From: Emydura subglobosa
Lineage: Eukaryota; Chordata; Testudines; Chelidae
Reading direction: 5' to 3'
Length of the DNA: 64,000 bases
NCBI GenBank assembly: GCA_007922225.1
Contig: ML679958.1
Coordinates: forward strand, 52,656,838-52,720,837
The position numbers and the translations under genes were made by a program. How positions within the stretch are numbered: the first letter of the stretch is position 1; each line of letters starts with the position of its first letter. The notes under the pieces were generated by a model, which worked only from the letters and a program-made list of their open reading frames with translations, was not told where the DNA came from and ran no database searches. Below are positions 34,387 through 45,665 of this stretch, piece after piece.

Positions 34387-34942
34387 GTGCTCTAAGTGTC
34401 CCAATAATGTCTATATGGGTGAAATCAGACAATCACTATGCTCTCCAATGAACTAATACAAGACAATGTTAAAAGACAAAAACACCCTATCACCTGTGGG
34501 TGAACATTTTCACAAAGCGATCATTCTATATCTGACCTCTCAGTCCTCATCCTCAAAGGAAATCTGCACAACACCTTCCAATGATGAGCCTAGGAGTTTA
34601 AATTCATGAATTTGCTTGTTACTAAAAATCATGGTCTTAATAAAAGACACAGGATTTATGGTTTATTACAATAATCCGTAACTCACTTAATCTCCCTTTT
34701 GTTCTATAACTACAGGGATGTTAACAGGCCACTTCATCTTGAATGGTCCCTTAGAATACATGCTAACTACTTATGCTAAACTATCTATTTGATCTTGTAT
34801 TTTCCCAGATCTGAAGAAGAGCTCTATTTAGCTGAAAATCTTGTCTCCCACACCAACAGAAGTTAGTCCAATAAAAGATATTACCTCACCCACCTTCTTT
34901 CTGTAATATGCTGGGACTGAGACAGCTACAACACTGCATTTT
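34387..34942 (+). mobile_element. Penelope-like element, forward half with GIY-YIG remnant
   Basis: The plus frame starts KCPNNVYMGEIRQSL and continues KDKNTLSPVGEHFHKA, matching the GIY-YIG endonuclease (YVGxTxQ-type motif) fused to RT in Penelope-like elements. A stop follows at the MN* position (34451-34453). The 3' end runs through CCTGAAGAAGAGCTC-like sequence and TAAAAGATATTACCTCACCC to ACAACACTGCATTTT. The terminal 150 bp is the same sequence that opens the inverted half, so the pair forms a large imperfect palindrome. Confidence 0.8.
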
Positions 34943-35339
34943 AAAAAAAATCAAGTCAAATAATAAATAGTAAAGCGTGATGTCAGATTTTAATATATAG
35001 ATTCGTGCCAATTTTAAATGACAAAGTAGTCAGAGTTTCTATAATGCTTCCTGAAGCTGTGGTCTCCTTTAAGTTTTACTCTTAATTTAAAAAAAAAAAA
35101 ATTTAAATCTAATTCAAACATCGTGAACTACCAATTTAGCCATTTCAATGGAAAGGGAAAGTTGAAAGCTGGCCCAGTCATCATAAGCAGACAACAGCTA
35201 CAGTTTAAAACCAATTGAAGGAGCAGTGGGAGAGGGTTCAGAGAAACAGAAAAGATCTAGGAAGTCTGGAAAACAACATTAAACTAGCATTTACCATTGT
35301 AAAAATTTGGACTGAGTAGTGTCCAGGCAACCTTTCGGA
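34943..35339. other. No feature recognised
   Basis: AT-rich unassigned sequence, with an A run at about 35089-35101. Confidence 0.5.
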
Positions 35340-35640
35340 AGGATGGATTTGTGGTTAAGATGCTGAATTGAAAGTCCAAGTTTTTGTTCCTGGCTGTGCC
35401 ATAAATTTCCTGTAATACCATGGCAAGCCATTTAGGCCAAAACTGAGAAACCCCAAATCACTGATCACTTCTGAAAATATTGACCTTAATTTCTCTGTGT
35501 CTCAGTTGTCTATCTATATTAGGAATAATATTTCCCTACATCAGGGGTTGTTGGGAAGATAAATCCATTCATGATTATGAAGAGCTCAGATACTGTGGTG
35601 ATGACCACTATAAAAAAACCCTATATATTAATACAAAAAT
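35340..35640 (+). mobile_element. MIR-type SINE with 51-bp insertion
   Basis: Left part: GGTTAAGATGCTGAATTGAA through TACCATGGCAAGCCA. Right part: TTTCTCTGTGTCTCAGTTGTC and the ATCAGGGGTTGTTGGGAAGA block, then AGCTCAGATACTGTGGTGATG, all MIR-like in order. A 51-bp element splits it at the CATTTA site, the same MIR position hit in the copy at 25697. Confidence 0.75.
35435..35485. mobile_element. 51-bp mini-MITE with TTA duplication
   Basis: TTA occurs at 35432-35434 and 35486-35488. The ends GGCCAAAACTGAGAA and TTCTGAAAATATTGACC are imperfect inverted repeats. The unit is too small to encode anything and must have been moved in trans, or be a deletion derivative. Confidence 0.65.
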
Positions 35641-37889
35641 TCACCCCAGAATTATAACTTTGGAAATTGTAAGGCAGATCCACAAAAAAGTTAGATTCTA
35701 CAGTTACCACCACTGACTGACTTTTGTTCACAGCCTCATTATCTTAAAATTCCTTACTGGAGCACATACACTATTCTAGGATATTATGGTACATTCCAAA
35801 GATATGCTAGACAATTCCCATACTTACAAATTTATGCACATGTTTACTTACCATCTGAAGTCAAAATTAATTGTATATTGTACATAATCATCTCCGGGTT
35901 TATGGCTTTCAAGAGTAGAATTGTATCATTTTCAGTACATTAAGGTTTAGGGATCTTACTTCAGGTTTGTATATTTCTCAGTGGGGCAGCCTTTCCTTGC
36001 TGTACCTCCAGATGCAGGGAGCTTTATTCTCAAAGGCTTCATTCTTGTGTACTATAACATATCTCATCAGGTAAAGCATATCCTCAGAGCACACTTTAAT
36101 GGAACATCATCCAGAACCCATGCAATATACCAATAGATTATACCATTTGTTACAAAATAGAAGCTTCTGTAAGGCTTGAGGTTGTTTTCAGCTAACAAGT
36201 TGTGGGTCGAAACTCATTTAAATGGTTAATGAAAATACCTGAGCCTCAAGGCTAACGTAATATCCGATGGCCCAGGAAGCCAGATGTCCTCTTAGTGATT
36301 CTAATTCCAATGAGAACAGCGCATTTGCTTTTAGAATTTCTGTCTCATCTGCCACCTATTTATAAGGACCCCCCCCCCCTTCTTCCTCCACCCTACCCTC
36401 ACCCTTAGCCCTAGCATCGTTGATGTAAGTAGAGTGATTAAAGTGTCTCTGCATGTATGTAACAACCATTATCACTGTTGTTCTCTCCAGATGGGACAAT
36501 GTCTGTATTTGTAAGTGAATAGATAAAGAATTAAAACATACTATGTAATCGATAAGAAGGTGTATATAATTGACTACTGTAACACCAGGAAGTTGAAGCG
36601 GATTTATCAGACTTCCCAGTATTGTGACTAAACCTCTTCAGTATTGTCTGTGCTGCCTGATTCCTGGAGAAAGACTCCTTCATGCTTTACACTTCTTATA
36701 TTTCTCTTATCAGAAAGTATTTTGTTGAACTTCTGACACTCTATCTACCTGATGTTATAGAGGCTTCTGGTTCTGTGGGAATGCCAGAATGGACACTACA
36801 CATTTTTGCATCCATGTCTCCAGATCTATGGAATTCTCCAATATTAAATCACTTATTTGCTTTCCTGATTTATCATACAACCAGGACCCTTGTGGTGAAA
36901 CAGACTTATTATGCAGAATTGGATGTATGTTTGTTTTTATTATATTACTATTACTTTAATGGTGAAATAGCTTTTCCAGCTTCATTTTGTTACTGTGTAT
37001 TTCAAACACTCTGGGATTAGTAATTTTAGCTACTCATTCATTAGGCCATATGTTTCCGTTGTGAACTCATAAATTTTACTTTGAGAAAAAAATCAGTGTT
37101 CAGAAATGAGATTATTCCATATCTTTAGAAGCATTTGTGAAACTCCAAATTATTATACATAGCAAGAGAACAAAAGTTTATACAGGGAAAAGTATTAAGA
37201 TAAAGCAGGGGTCCATTACAGCTTTTGAGGAGAACCACAAGATTATATTCTTAATGCTATAATGAGACACTAAGACAGAGTTAAGTACAGTACAAGCTTG
37301 CAAATGCAAGAATACTTCGTTCTGGCTGGCTCCGTCTCCATTTTGTAATATGTACATGTGTGGTACATAATTGATGGGATGGAAGTTGAACTGGTGTAAA
37401 TCAGACCATTTCCATGTTAATCATTTAAAGAACATTATTTAAACATTATTTATTTAATTATTTAAATTACACAGGTATCTTTTTATAATTGCATTTTGCC
37501 AGCCACATTGAAGTTATTACACTGACTACTAATAGTATTAATAATCATTAACTACTTATTGTAAAACATTGCCCACAAATGTTTCAAAGGTTAAAAAAAA
37601 CAGAGAGAGAGGAATAAGAACAGTATAAAGATCACTGAATGGAATCCTAAGCTTTGAAGTGTGCTTTTCAAAGGAGAGAGGCTTTTACACTAAAGTCCAC
37701 ATTGTGTGAAAGCTTGTGAAACTGTAAATGATTCAATTACACAGGCCCAGTGACATTTTTTCCACTTTAAAAAGATTTCCAGTTAATTTTTTTCAAATGC
37801 TACATATGGAAAGTTGTCAAGGCATTTTAATTCAAAGCTTTATAGAACTAATATGAAGATTTGGTACAGCTCTGTGCTATTTGTGTTTT
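35641..37889. other. No gene recognised
   Basis: Unassigned AT-rich sequence with a C11 run at 36369-36379. A TATATAA word at about 36561-36567 lies in sequence that could be an LTR, but no ends are visible. Confidence 0.45.
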
Positions 37890-38868
37890 GGATTTGGTCA
37901 CCAACAGGTATAGGGAATAGATGTGGCAGAACCTTCTCCACTGCTTCTAAAGCCAGTAAAGAGCAAAGTTGCTCGAAAAACAGTATCTCATGAGGGGGCA
38001 CTGGAAAGGGATGAGGAGGGAGGAACTGAATGGCGTAGCCTGATCTGACAGTGCTTAGGACCCAGTTTCAGTGGTGATCAAGCCCCAAGCATTGTGGAAA
38101 TGGGCCTACCTGTCCCTAAATGGAGGCGACAGTGAGAAAGAAGCACTAAGAGGAACACTTCTCTGGACCAAGGAATCAAAATGGATGCTTGAGGGATGCT
38201 GGCAGAGGGTGTGTGTGTGGCCTGGCCAAACCGCAGACCTGACTGCTTCCTTCTATGGGATCTATGCCACTTTTTGGAATAGTCCCATTTTCTCAAGGGA
38301 GGGAAAGACTGCCCAGATGTGCACTGCAGACAACACTGCAGCTACTGTTGACTGCCATGGTGGTGCCTCTGTGTCACCAGCATGTACACCCCTAAGGACC
38401 ATAGGGTAGCCCTACAGTCCTTTAAGAAGTGCAGAGACTCATCCGTCTTGTCTGAAAACAGTGCTTGGCATTGAAGGGACAGTTCTCTATGGCCTACAGG
38501 ATATCGGGAGCAATGCCCAAATTCTGCAGCCAGGAAGGCCACCTCGTGGTCACCACCATGTCCATCATTCTGGCCGAAGTGTCTGTGTTGTCCAGCGCAG
38601 ACTGAATTAAGTCTTAGCCAAAAAACAGCCTCTGGTGACAAATGCCTGAAATTCCTCTCTTGAGGCCTTGGGTAGCTGGTCTGCAAGCTCAGTTCACAAA
38701 ATCATACTTGGACAGCAATGCCTGCTGGTTAAAAATTTGCATCTGAAAGGAAGAGGAGGTATAAATCTTCCTGCCCATCAGATCCATTCATTTAGAGTCT
38801 TTATCCCTGGGAGTGCCCTGCTAGGCTCTATTTTTCACTGCAGTTATAACCAGGGAATTTAGGGCCTG
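37890..38868 (-). mobile_element. DIRS-like retroelement: gag C-terminal part and start of RT, antisense
   Basis: On the minus strand (38686-38342) the frame includes CQALFSDKTDESLHFLKDC, a hallmark of the Gag-like protein of turtle DIRS-type elements and related to the domesticated LAP2-alpha C-terminal region. Upstream (38700-38850) is the part encoding the gag middle. Downstream, at 37960-38060, a decayed frame reads HEILFFEQLCSLLALEAVEKV, resembling the N-terminal part of the RT. Stops and frameshifts abound. The element is truncated at about 37890. Its 5' part lies at 40196-41425, beyond a 1.3-kb insertion. Confidence 0.65.
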
Positions 38869-38869
38869 A

Positions 38870-40195
38870 TGGGAATAAAAACCCACAACCCCCTGCACCT
38901 GTTACCCCCAAATTTGACCCAAGATACCCCTACAATGGCCTAATTATATCAACAGACCAATCACAAGCCTTGATCTGTATCAGTGGGTAACAGTAAGTGG
39001 CTTGCCCTAGGAAATTTGAAAGGGTTTTGCCAGGGATTTCCTTTTGATTATTATTGGAAAACTCCCCAGAACTGACTGCCTCAGTTTACCCTTAGGAGGA
39101 CATGGATACGGCCCTCCGATTGAAGGATTGACACCCAGGCAGCAATTTCTTTGAAAATAAAGTATTCGTTATTTGATACCAATCTTTAATACAAATGGAT
39201 TCTAAAATCAACATGCAACACATAGCATAGGTCCTATAACATAATACACAATAATGCAAATCATATAATCCAATGCGGCACAGCATAAATCATATAGACA
39301 CAATTTAATGCAACATAATTTATAGTGATACAATGTAATACTACTCATTGCATAACATTATACAATAACACAAATCCCTTAATGCATGGTAACAAAATAA
39401 CCAACAACACAATACAATACACAAAGGGTAACTATCTAGAGTGGCAGTATTCCACATGTGGTGATCAGTCACATATGAAATGGAGGCGGCAGGTCCTTTA
39501 CTTAAAACCTTAAAATCATACTGATGCAGGCACAGCTATCCAGCTTTATTTTATCACTTATACTCATTCATTCCTTACATTAAGATAAAATCATGCTTAC
39601 TTCTTTAGATCTCTTCTATTCCCTCTGATTTGTCTAGGGGCCTTCTGATATGTCTCTTTGTGATTTCAGCTCTTTTATAAAATGTCCACTTCTTCTGTTC
39701 TATCGTGTTCTCCTGCTGCTGCTCTGCCTGTTTCTCGCCGTCTGCTACTTGTTCCACTTCTTCCACATGCTCCATTCCTTCCACCTGCTCTGTTGTACTC
39801 TCTCTGCTCTTGTGCACCAACTAAAGCCTGTCAACTGCGTCTCTTATATACAGATTTTGATCCTTTTTGATCAGCTGCTCTCCCAATCCTAGCACCCCTT
39901 CTACCATTCAGCTTTAAGCTGTTTTGCATATTCATGCTGGACCTGGTTGAGAATTTACACTTTTTACCTGACTGACCCTTCCCTTCAGGTATTTTCAAGT
40001 GACCTCTGCTTCCAGATCATTCTAAGGTCACCATTTTGATTTTGTCAGGTAAAATACCTGAGGCCGCCACTGTGGATTTTCGCTGTGACTGCTTAAAACT
40101 ATTGTTTATTGCTTATTAAAACCTATAAAATTGTAACTAATTACATGTGAGTCGCAATCACCACCTTAATTACGTTAATTAGAACATGCCAAAAT
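38870..40195 (-). mobile_element. LTR-like insertion within the DIRS-like element
   Basis: This block separates the two halves of the DIRS-like element. Read on the minus strand it has a TATA box (TATATAAG, about 39843-39850 on the plus strand) and AATAAA about 300 bp downstream (TTTATT near 39546), an LTR-like layout. The 39100-39430 part is very AT-rich with recurring CAATA/CATAATA words. An acidic, Glu-rich minus frame at 39820-39605 lies between the two signals and is not a recognisable protein. Ends and target duplication are not resolved. Confidence 0.4.
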
Positions 40196-41425
40196 TACAA
40201 TCTTTTCCTCTGCCTCAGCTGTGTGACAAGGAGCTGTCTGTGGTGCTGAATCCTTACACCAGCTATAGCAGCTGAAAAACACATTGTATCATTTTAATGA
40301 GCTTCTCTACAGGTAGTAATGAAGCCAGTGCTCCAGAGGGCCTTAGCAGGCTCAAGGTGCACATCATTAATAGGGATGGTGACTTTCACAGGGTCTTGTG
40401 GGTATTCACTGGTCCCATTTCCACTGTTTGTGAAAGGGAGATCTCTAGGTACATGATCTCCAGGTACAGACTGCCAGGTTCATCAGCCTGTCCCAGCCAC
40501 CAGGGCTGTAAAAGATACATGCCTGGCAAAGTCCTGGACCAAGGGTTAGGTCAGGACAGAAAAGCTGCCTGATACGCTGCCGACACAGAAATAGTAGGTG
40601 TCATCATTGCTCTTGTCGGTACTGAACTCAGACACCTTGGGTCAGAACCATAATCTATTATATTGGGTTTCAGACCTCCTTGCACTGTACCAGGGAGTGG
40701 TTAATGGGATCTGCTCCATCCCATGCATTGGCATCCACTCCATACCAATCTGTGCTCATTCTGGAGGAGGGAGATGAGTTCTCATGGGACCTGGAGTGGC
40801 CCCAGCTGGTTTTATGTGACCTTTTCCTCTTTGGATGCAAAGCAGCAGCACTCTCAGAACCTGAAGTTGACCTCCTATCTGATGAGGGCCTTGGTGTCAA
40901 AGGAAACCACGTGGCCTGTTCGAGCAGGTATTGCTACCCTCGCCACTTGAGTCTTTTGGTGAATGATCTGCAAATCAAATGCTGCTGCTTGATGTGGCCT
41001 TAGCCTAGGCACAGCAAGCAGTGCAGGTGGAGATGGTTGTTGGAGAGCACTTCCCCACAGGACAGACAATGTTTAGGACATCACCAGGGAAACAGTTGAA
41101 CTACAGTTCACTAACATAAATCTAACTAACATTATGCTAAGAATACTAATTAACTATATACAACCAGAAAAGATCACTAAAACTAGAAGGACTGTCTGAT
41201 GAAAACCACACAGCTCTGACTCGAGCCATGGGAGGTAAGAAGTAATTGGGGTGGAGGTCAGGGCAGAGCCTCTTTATATAGCAAAGGAAGGAGCTGCGGC
41301 CACAAAGCACGATTGTCACCTCTCTACGGGTATTCCTAGGCAAAATTCTCTAGCTCTGGTATGCCGGGCATGCACATGCCTAAGTGAAATACACGGCTGC
41401 ATCTACTTGAAGAAGAAGAGATATG
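40196..41425 (-). mobile_element. DIRS-like retroelement: 5' end and gag N-terminal part, antisense
   Basis: Reading right to left: a leader starting CTTCTTCTTCAAGTAGATGC at 41424; a TATA box (GCTATATAAAGAGG, plus 41269-41282); then at 41080-41000 a zinc-binding-like segment (CPKHCLSC, later HLHLHCLLCLG). Next comes a basic Ser/Arg-rich region (40900-40670, with PKRKRSHKTS), and LEPAKALW near 40340. The order leader, zinc motif, basic Ser-rich region and gag body fits the DIRS-like remnant at 37890-38868. I cannot exclude another gag-bearing retroelement class. Confidence 0.6.
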
Positions 41426-42789
41426 ACACAGTTTAGTGACTGATTGCAACCTCATACGTGAAACTCAAGTGCCTGTAAACAAAACGGTAACTGACTAATC
41501 TATTTTCATTGTCCATGCTGTGAGAAATGCAGCAAGCAACACAAGCAACATATTTTCAGTTTTAATATTCTACGGTTGGTAACATAGAGAAGGAACACTT
41601 AAAAAAATATTTGCTTTTCCAAAATGGCTTTCCCATCAGCTGCTTTTCTGAATGCTGCTTCCAACTGCTGAGTCTCTGTGTCTTTAAAATGTGATATGGG
41701 ACAGATCCTCAATGGCCTTCCATGCTCATGTAGGGTCCAGCACTGTAGAAATGATGAGTTTCCACTATGCTAATGGCCCAAGCAGTGGAAATTGTTCATG
41801 AGGAGACTCTGTTAATCCACTGCACAGCATGGTGCATGTTTTCACATGGAAACATGGGTGCAGGGAAATAGATATGCTGCCACTAACTGGGATGTAGCCA
41901 ATGGGTCTGAGCAAGACACAGATTCACATAACCAACAATACACATTGGAAGGGAATAACAAGCCATGTTATCTACTCTCCTGTACCCTGCAGGAATTGGC
42001 AGTGTCCTACTACATGGGTTATGTTGCACTGAAGCAGTTAGAACCCACTGTTATATCTTAGCCTTACTATGCTTCATCATTGCTTACCATAAACCACTTT
42101 ATTTGGACTGCTGCTCTATTTTACAGGATTGGGCTGTAAAACTAAATAGTAAATAACGTTGTGGTACAAGTGATAAAGAGGCTAAGAGCTTCACTTAAAT
42201 AAAATATTTGATCTGGGATCAAAAAAAGCTAACAGCTTCTGCAGTTCCACCCATCCAGTATCATCACAGACACATCCACTGTCAGGTTGCTGTGCCCAAT
42301 GTCTTAAGACCATGAGCCTTTTCCTCAGTGCTAGGTTGAAGAAGGATACAGAACAAGATTACGCCAGCTGGACATCAGTTCTGATGTCACTGAGGGGGTG
42401 ACTTTTAGTGACACCCTAAAGACAAGAGTGTGTTTTTTAAAATGTGTTTGGGGGTGAGATTAAGACTCGCACTTGGAAACTCCAGGTGGAAGAAATAATG
42501 GACAGAGAAGCTGTCTGGCTGGAGAATTTGAACATACAGCTGTGGGACTGTTTGTGTGTAAGCTTTGCTGCAGAATTTGATGTTAATCTATATTTGTTCA
42601 ATGGTAACGATACATATTATAAGTAGACTAGTCAGGGATTTCCTGAGTCGTTTCTTTCCTGATGAAGAAATAACTTACTCTAGAAATCCAAAAGGCTCCA
42701 TCACTAGGGAATCTCAGATGGATTGGTTAGTGACAGATCCTGCTGTAGGGTGCTCACATACTGGATCAGCTATGTAGACAGATAGAACT
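41426..42789. other. No feature recognised
   Basis: Unassigned. About 41700-41750 (GGACAGATCCTCAATGGCC) may be the end of a palindromic element. No coding signal. Confidence 0.45.
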
Positions 42790-43634
42790 TCACAACTCAA
42801 ATGGTATGGAAAGTAGCTGGCATCTCCTCCCTCTATCCTTACTGGGGAGAATAGAAATTGCCAGAATGAATATCTGCCCAAGATTGACTTATCTCATTAG
42901 CTTATTGTCTTTAAAGGTCTTTCCCTTGCTCTTTGCTTGAATAAATAGGCTTATCATAAAATTTATATGGGATAAAAAACAACCTCATTTGTCACACAAG
43001 ACCCTTAAAAATTCCCGGACAAATGGAGGTATGAGGTTGACAGATTTTATCTAGCATTCCAAATGCATCCTATTGTAAGGTGTAAATTGAAAAAAGCTGA
43101 GCTATGTTATTTGGTTCCCTTTCTTCTTCCGCATACCTTAAGAGGCTACCCACCTTAAGAAAACAAGTCCCATCTTTGCATCTACATGGAGCATCCTGCA
43201 ACATATTAAGATGAATACAGCATCCAATCTTACTAATTCTCTTCTCGTACCACTATGGAATAACATATGCCTCAGGATCGAGGCTAACTCCATGCTTAAG
43301 ACAATTTGGAAAGAAAAAAAGGATTAACAAAAATTAAAAATATAATACTAGGAGATAGAATGGATGTCACTGTGCCTCAGTGGGCAACAGCTGAGAATGA
43401 TAGGTTCAGGACAAACTACTGAGAAATGGGGTAGACTCATCCCAAACTGGTGGTTATTCTCCCATAAGATATACCAAGCCAGAACAAAAGTAAGCTTCTG
43501 TCTTACCACACTGGTTAATGAGAAGTCCAAACTGCAGTCTCCTTAGGCATCCTAGCCCTTGTTTCATCACCCAGACACTAGACTTCATGATGAGTGGTTA
43601 TTTGAAGCCAATTTAATCAAACAAAGGGTTCTTC

Positions 43635-44531
43635 TGGTGCCAAGGGACCAGCCATATAGTCAAGTCAATATATAACTTAGATCTTACCCAATAATCACGC
43701 TGTTGCCAATCCTTTAGTATCTAATATCTAAAGTTTTATTTATAAGAGAAAAGAAGGAGAGAGTTAAAATGATCAAAGAAATCATGTACATACAATCATT
43801 GCGAAGTTCTTGGATCAGGTTTGTAGCAGTGATATTACAGATTGCTGGTTTGTAAAGTCTCTGGTTTCTTCCAAAAGATTGGAAGGTCCTCACTGCATTG
43901 GCTGGAATACTCCTTTTAGTGTAAATCCATAGTCCAGAGATTAGAGGAGGAAAGAGGCAAAATGGAGATGTTTCTAGGCTTATTTTATACTTTCTCCTAT
44001 GTGGAGGGAATGCTCTCTGTTTTAGTTTCTGGAAAATTACAGGCACAAGATGGAGTCCAGGGTCACATGAGCAAGTCACATGCCCTTGTATACACTGATG
44101 AGTCATAGGAGCAGCCATTACCCATATTCTGTCTTAAACATCCACAGGAAGGCCCTATGGGTGGGGACAGACTTCTTCTATGGCAATTGTGCTAGCTAAG
44201 TATCCTTTAAGGGGCCATCAACTTGAATAGTCCATTCACAATAGACTGGATGCAAACTACCTTGTGGGTCTTACCCCAGGAGCAAAGACATTTGAAATAC
44301 TGGTAGAAAGTCACTATTCATAACTTCAGGTACAAAAATGATACATGCATATAAACAGGATAATCATACTTAGCAAATCCTAATTTTTCTGTGGACACCT
44401 TACATGACATACTTTATACAAGATTTGTTGCATTTATCTAAAAGTGGCAATGTTAATTATATAAATGATCATGTTTTTCACACCGGCCTCTTTCTATTAT
44501 ATGTGTAACAAATAGCTACCGCTCTCTCACA
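43635..44531 (-). mobile_element. Solo LTR inserted in the L1 fragment, antisense
   Basis: On the minus strand the block begins TGTGAGAGAGCGG at 44531, has TATAAAAT (plus 43982-43989) and AATAAA (plus 43735-43740) about 245 bp apart, and ends near GGCACCAGA. GTTCT and GTTCC flank it as an imperfect 5-bp repeat if the left edge is moved two bases. L1 coding sequence continues on both sides, so it is a later insertion. No internal genes. Confidence 0.7.
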
Positions 44532-45391
44532 GTTCCTTCTTTCAGCAGTTATGCTCAAGGATTCATGCAAGGCTAGGGGACAATAGTTCAGTTTCAACTC
44601 TCATCTCTAAAAGGACATGTTTAGAAATATGGAAACAAAAGTTACTTTGTAGGAATTACTTATACATGGCTAGATGCTTTACATTATGCTCTCAGTCTCA
44701 GGTTTGAAGAAAAATTAGGAAAAGAACTTAACCTTACTACCTCAACAGAAACCTGGGAGGCTATCTGGCTTAATGTGAAAGATACATCAAGTTCTTTATC
44801 CTTGTAATTCTTCCAGAAGAAATTTAAAAGGGGCTGTTGAACTTTAGAATGATTGTTTTAGACTAGATTGACAACACACAGCAAATGTTGGAGATGCAAA
44901 CAGTCACATGACAACCGTTCATACATCCTCTATACCTGTCAAAAATGCCCGAGTTTGGAACACCATATTTAGTTTTCTCTTTAAAAAGTTGTCACTATCT
45001 TTCCTTCTCCAAGCTTGTGTATTTTAGGGGTGTAGGATGAGTTGGTATTACCAGTTAACATAAAGAAATGGATTTCAGTAACTATTGTAGTGCTGTAAAG
45101 AATTATTTTGAGAAAATGTCAATCTGTAATTCCTCCCTCATACAAAGACTGGCTTAGTGAGCTCTCTAGTACTGCATTAATGGAAGAAAATTACTCTGAC
45201 TAATAGAAACACTTGGAAAAAATATGAGGCAGTCTAGTCACACATTAAATTATTTCATAGTTTTACTGTTTAATAATCAGTCCCCAATACTCATAAATTA
45301 TGTTCTCACTTTATCTATTTAGTGGCTTTAATAATGGATGTCTTGCATGTCTTCTATGGTTTTGGGGTTTGTTTGTTCAGTTGGTTGGTTG

Positions 45392-45513
45392 TAGGGTGAC
45401 TAGATGTCCCAATTTTATAGGGACAGTCCTGATATTTGGGGTTTTGTGTTATATAGGCGCCCATTAACTCCCACCCCATCTCGATTTTTCACACTTGCTA
45501 TCTGGTATCCTTA
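45392..45513. mobile_element. hAT-type MITE, 122 bp, 8-bp duplication
   Basis: It starts TAGGGTGACTAGATGTCCC and ends ATCTGGTATCCTTA, imperfect TIRs of the TAGGGTGACCAGA type. Flanks are GTTGGTTG (45384-45391) and ATTGGTTG (45514-45521), an 8-bp target duplication with one mismatch, as made by hAT transposases. It lies in the 3' tail of the L1 fragment. Confidence 0.85.
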
Positions 45514-45665
45514 ATTGGTTGATTGGTTTTGATTTGCTTTTTCCAGGTTTTGCAAATAATGAATGTTGAATTTTGTTAATTATATGTTGTTTCCACCTTG
45601 TGTGTATATTTATATGTTTTGTTTCATTGTGTTTATATTTTCTATAAAAACAATAAAAAGGGGTT

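Larger units (their letters stand above)
42790..45665 (+). mobile_element. L1-clade LINE, ORF2 C-terminus and 3' tail, interrupted
   Basis: The plus strand shows the region after the RT domain of L1-type ORF2: LLGRIEIARMNICPRL, then FIWDKKQPHLSHKTL and TNGGMRLTDF (42830-43050). A following frame includes NSLLVPLWNNICLRIEA. After a solo LTR (43635-44531) the coding sequence resumes. It ends with a C-terminal zinc-knuckle-like CWRCKQSHDNRSYILYTC (about 44885-44940) and an FSFLFK-like end. A 3' UTR follows with CAATAAAAAG near 45650. The copy is 5'-truncated and full of stops. Confidence 0.7.

Noticed and set aside
36541..36700. Possible LTR with TATATAA at about 36561
   Set aside because: No TG/CA ends, poly(A) signal or flanking duplication could be found.
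38071..38409. 112-codon plus-strand frame
   Set aside because: It is the antisense shadow of the DIRS-like gag and RT region.
39605..39820. 71-codon Glu/Gln-rich open frame on the minus strand
   Set aside because: It lies between the TATA and AATAAA signals of an LTR-like insert, is low-complexity and has no recognisable domain.
43714..44118. 134-codon minus-strand frame
   Set aside because: It lies wholly in a solo LTR and matches no retroviral protein.
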